Below, piece after piece: positions 32,793 through 35,091 of a DNA stretch of 35,091 bases. The notes under the pieces were generated by a model. It was not told where the DNA came from, made no database searches, and saw only the letters and a list, made by a program, of their open reading frames with translations. Position numbers and translations under genes: made by a program. Every line of letters starts with the position of its first letter. Position 1 is the first letter of the stretch. The DNA comes from an uncultured Lachnospiraceae bacterium (GTDB taxonomy: Bacteria; Bacillota; Clostridia; Lachnospirales; Lachnospiraceae), in contig CAPQSW010000004.1 in NCBI GenBank assembly GCA_948688495.1, positions 64,938-100,028 on the forward strand, written 5' to 3'.

Positions 32793-33529
32793 GGTACGAG
32801 GAGTTGACCATTGAGGGAAGAAATGCTGTCCTGGAGGCATTTCGTTCCGGAAAGACGATAGACAGGCTGTTTGTGTTAAAGGGATGTCAGGATGGACCCG
32901 TCAGGACAATTATCCGGGAGGCGAAGAAGCATGACACCATCCTTGATTATGTGGAAAAGGAGCGGTTAGACCAGCTCTCTGAAACAAAAAAGCATCAGGG
33001 AGTCATTGCCTTTGCGGCGGCCTATGAATATGCGCAGGTGGAGGACATGCTAAAAGCGGCTAAGGACAGGCAGGAGGATCCGTTTCTGATTTTGCTTGAT
33101 AATATTGAGGATCCACATAATCTGGGCGCTATTATCCGTACGGCCAATCTTGCAGGGGCGCATGGGGTGATTATTCCCAAGCGCAGGGCAGCAGGGCTTA
33201 CGGCGACGGTAGCAAAGGCATCCGCCGGAGCGCTGAATTATACGCCGGTGGCAAAGGTGACGAACATTTCACAGACGATCAAGGAATTGAAAGAGCGGGG
33301 CATTTGGTTTGTCTGTGCAGATATGGACGGTGAGACCATGTACCGTCTGGATTTGAAAGGTCCCATTGGACTGGTGGTTGGCAGTGAGGGAGAGGGGGTC
33401 AGCAGGCTGGTAAAAGAAAGTTGTGATTTTACCGCTTCCATTCCCGTGGCAGGGGAGATTGATTCCCTGAATGCTTCCGTGGCGACGGGAGTGCTGGCAT
33501 ATGAAATTGTGAGACAGAGAATACAGTGA
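32789..33529 (+). CDS. rlmB: 23S rRNA 2'-O-ribose methyltransferase, RlmB/TrmH family (SpoU)
   Basis: A SPOUT methyltransferase of 246 residues. An N-terminal substrate-binding domain (about 1-80; EGRNAVLEAFRSGKTIDRLF) precedes the knotted SAM domain with motif 1 LLDNIEDPHNLGAIIRTANLAG, motif 2 VVGSEGEGVSRL and motif 3 DSLNASVATGVLAYEIVRQR. The start is TTG 32789 with AAAGGAG 7 nt upstream, overlapping the mrnC stop by 4 nt (TTGA). The exact modified nucleotide is assumed from family and context. Confidence 0.93.
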   Translation: MRYEELTIEGRNAVLEAFRSGKTIDRLFVLKGCQDGPVRTIIREAKKHDTILDYVEKERLDQLSETKKHQGVIAFAAAYEYAQVEDMLKAAKDRQEDPFLILLDNIEDPHNLGAIIRTANLAGAHGVIIPKRRAAGLTATVAKASAGALNYTPVAKVTNISQTIKELKERGIWFVCADMDGETMYRLDLKGPIGLVVGSEGEGVSRLVKESCDFTASIPVAGEIDSLNASVATGVLAYEIVRQRIQ

Positions 33530-33539
33530 GGGGACAAAC

Positions 33540-34148
33540 GTGCACAAAGAGAAAGAATATGAGAATCAGACGGATGAACGATTGATTGAACAGCTTCGCG
33601 GTGGACAGGAGGAAATCACCGACTATATTATGGACAAATATAAAAATCTGGTGCGTAAGCGGGCAAATGCCATGTTCCTGATTGGCGGTGATACAGATGA
33701 TTTGATTCAAGAGGGAATGATTGGGCTTTTTAAGGCAATCCGGGATTTCAGGGGTGATATGGAAGCATCGTTTTACCATTTTGCAGATTTGTGCATTACC
33801 AGGCAGATTTATCACGCGGTGGAGGCATCCAGAAGAAAAAAACACATCCCATTGAACACCTATCTTTCCCTTAATGCTGAAATGGGGCAGGAGGGGGAAG
33901 AAACCTTTCTGGATTTGCTGGAATCGTTTGCAAATCCTAACCCGGAGCAGCTTCTGATTGAAGAAGAAAATATTCGGGCAATTGAGGAAAAGCTAAAGAA
34001 AGATCTCAGCAAATTTGAGCAGCAGGTGATGCAGCTTTATTTACAGGGGCTTAATTACAGGCAGATTGCAGAGCTGCTTGAGAAAGAACCCAAGGCGATT
34101 GACAATGCACTGCAGCGCATCCGCGGGAAGATTAAAATTTCTTGTTGA
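33540..34148 (+). CDS. sigH: RNA polymerase sigma-H factor
   Basis: Directs polymerase to early-sporulation and transition-phase promoters. The 202 residues have region 1.2/2 (DERLIEQLRGGQEEITDYIM, then DTDDLIQEGMIGLFKAIRDF for core and -10 binding, and ITRQIYHAVEASRRKKH) and region 4 with the helix-turn-helix LNYRQIAELLEKEPKAIDNALQRIRGKI. The layout and position after rlmB match SigH of Clostridia. Start is GTG 33540 with AGGGG 6 nt upstream. A consensus promoter for the next operon overlaps its stop codon. Confidence 0.93.
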   Translation: MHKEKEYENQTDERLIEQLRGGQEEITDYIMDKYKNLVRKRANAMFLIGGDTDDLIQEGMIGLFKAIRDFRGDMEASFYHFADLCITRQIYHAVEASRRKKHIPLNTYLSLNAEMGQEGEETFLDLLESFANPNPEQLLIEEENIRAIEEKLKKDLSKFEQQVMQLYLQGLNYRQIAELLEKEPKAIDNALQRIRGKIKISC

Positions 34149-34173
34149 CAAACCGGATGCTGGTGGGTATAAT
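34145..34173 (+). promoter_or_regulatory. Perfect consensus promoter of yceD-rpmF
   Basis: TTGACA (34145-34150), exactly 17 bp, TATAAT (34168-34173). Both hexamers are full consensus, and the -35 overlaps the sigH stop codon TGA (34146-34148). Confidence 0.9.
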
Positions 34174-34199
34174 ATATCAAGTGTGGATAGGAGACTGTA

Positions 34200-34721
34200 A
34201 TGAGAATTGATTTATCAGATATTATTTCCAGCGAGAATAAGGAAATGTCGAAGCAGGCAGCAATTGAAATGAAAGCTTTTGACTCTAAGCTGGGGCAGTT
34301 TCCCATTGTAAAGAGCATGCCTTTTGTACTGACGTTCACCAATGAGAATAATAAGCGGCTGCTTATCCGGGGTGAGACAGAGGTTACAATTGCGATTCCA
34401 TGCGACCGTTGTCTTGAAGAAGTGGACAAAGGTTTCCACTTACGGATGGATAAGGATATAGACCTTACCGGAAGCGATGATGGACGGGGCATGGAAGAAT
34501 CTAATTTTATGACAGGAACAAATCTGGATGTGGATCAACTTATTTTTGGAGAAATTTTGGTGAGCTGGCCAATGAAGGTTCTGTGCCGGGAGGATTGTAA
34601 GGGCATCTGTAAGCGATGCGGGGCCAATCTGAATGAGGCAGAATGTCAGTGCCAGAAGACAGAGCCGGATCCAAGAATGGCGGCAATCCAGGATATTTTT
34701 AACCAATTTAAGGAGGTGTGA
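34200..34721 (+). CDS. YceD-family (DUF177) protein
   Basis: A 173-residue protein linked to 23S rRNA/large-subunit accumulation and almost always encoded beside rpmF. It shows the family's IPCDRCLEEV motif in the centre and a C-terminal zinc-knuckle-like cluster, CREDCKGICKRCGANLNEAECQC, with CxxxC, CxxC and CxC pairs. GGATAGGAG lies before ATG 34200. Its TGA ends 2 nt before the rpmF ATG. The pairing supports a role in ribosome production; molecular action unknown. Confidence 0.9.
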   Translation: MRIDLSDIISSENKEMSKQAAIEMKAFDSKLGQFPIVKSMPFVLTFTNENNKRLLIRGETEVTIAIPCDRCLEEVDKGFHLRMDKDIDLTGSDDGRGMEESNFMTGTNLDVDQLIFGEILVSWPMKVLCREDCKGICKRCGANLNEAECQCQKTEPDPRMAAIQDIFNQFKEV

Positions 34722-34723
34722 TC

Positions 34724-34903
34724 ATGTCTATATGTCCGAAGAATAAATCTTCCAAAGCGAGGAGAGATAAGAGGAGAGCAAACTGGAAAATGTCTGCTCC
34801 GACTTTAGTAAAATGCAGTAAGTGTGGGGAGCTGATGATGCCTCACAGGGTTTGCAAGAGCTGCGGAAGTTATAACAAAAAAGAGATTATCCCTCAGGAG
34901 TAG
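34724..34903 (+). CDS. rpmF: 50S ribosomal protein L32
   Basis: A 59-residue ribosomal protein. The basic N-terminus CPKNKSSKARRDKRRANWKM is typical, and a zinc ribbon CSKCG plus CKSCG shows this is the four-cysteine (zinc-binding) form. ATG 34724 is preceded by AGGAGG 7 nt away; the in-frame GTG 34718 is too close. It is cotranscribed with the YceD-family gene. The following terminator ends the operon. Confidence 0.96.
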   Translation: MSICPKNKSSKARRDKRRANWKMSAPTLVKCSKCGELMMPHRVCKSCGSYNKKEIIPQE

Positions 34904-34930
34904 TCAGAGTTAACATTGTCAGGAAAAGAG

Positions 34931-34978
34931 AATCAGGGTAATTATGCGTAAAATTTGCATAATTGTCCTGATTTTTTT
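34931..34978 (+). terminator. Strong terminator after rpmF
   Basis: Arms 34931-34947 and 34957-34973 form a 17-bp stem with two adjacent G-U pairs, followed by seven T (34972-34978). Confidence 0.9.
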
Positions 34979-35091
34979 GACAAATACTGGTGGTTGCCTG
35001 AATTTAAGCCAAAATGATGATAAGATAAAATTATAAAAAGGTCAGTGGATTTACCGTAAAATGGAAAAAAAGGCGAAGCAAACAAGCGGAT
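34979..35091 (+). other. Window end, possible promoter and gene start
   Basis: An A/T-rich stretch with a weak TTTAAG-17 bp-TAAAAT pair (35003-35031). An ATG at 35061 opens a frame to the window edge (MEKKAKQTSG), but no good ribosome site precedes it. The usual neighbour here is plsX, and this peptide does not look like PlsX. Confidence 0.25.

Overview
The window looks like a chromosomal segment of an anaerobic Firmicute of class Clostridia, most likely Lachnospiraceae. The basis is family content: a clostridial iscR-iscS-iscU-mnmA operon, SigH and a SpoVB-like flippase, a TIGR04086 membrane protein, a yceD-rpmF pair, TTG/GTG starts behind strong AGGAGG sites, and moderate GC. The genus cannot be fixed from sequence alone. 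Most of the window is ordinary core genome. No insertion sequence, prophage or CRISPR array was recognised.

Layout. 1-1318: 3' part of a GGDEF protein. 1413-2816 (-): SpoVB-like flippase, facing it across a perfect 21-bp hairpin. 2893-10002 (+): a long operon from a consensus promoter with an operator-like palindrome, carrying iscR, iscS, iscU, mnmA and a heterodimeric ABC exporter pair. 10097-10654: a truncated chemoreceptor-like HAMP protein. 10890-13573: an ECF sigma factor coupled to a membrane-anchored beta-propeller protein, a likely signalling pair. 13681-14769 is the accessory patch. It holds a 491-bp unit bounded by 28-bp inverted repeats around a coiled-coil gene, a tRNA-Gly(CCC), and a deletion-fused remnant of a MoxR ATPase/VWA locus. 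14796-15608 (-): PHP-type histidinol phosphatase.

15758-19192 is the lower glycolysis cluster gapA-pgk-tpiA. It has a 200-bp repeat-bearing spacer and terminator between gapA and pgk, and a 17-bp hairpin over the pgk stop codon. An AraC regulator (-) and a glycogen phosphorylase (+) diverge from one promoter region at 20188-20349. Next come a CNNM/CBS/CorC membrane protein (-), a TIGR04086 protein (+), and a minus-strand operon of an 80-residue unknown protein, KDPG aldolase and KDG kinase (uronate breakdown). A NYN-LOTUS putative RNase (+) and a 55-residue coiled-coil protein (-) follow.

27872-34903 is a run of plus-strand housekeeping genes: apt, ispF, a GNAT acetyltransferase, then cysE-cysS-mrnC-rlmB-sigH with overlapping or tightly packed starts (cysteine supply, Cys-tRNA, 23S rRNA processing and methylation, sporulation sigma). 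yceD-rpmF follow from their own perfect consensus promoter placed on the sigH stop codon, ending at a strong terminator.

The most unusual items are the inverted-repeat unit at 13681-14171, the ECF sigma/beta-propeller pair, the MoxR-VWA scar, the structured leader of mnmA, and the unknown 80-residue protein coupled to the KDPG aldolase.
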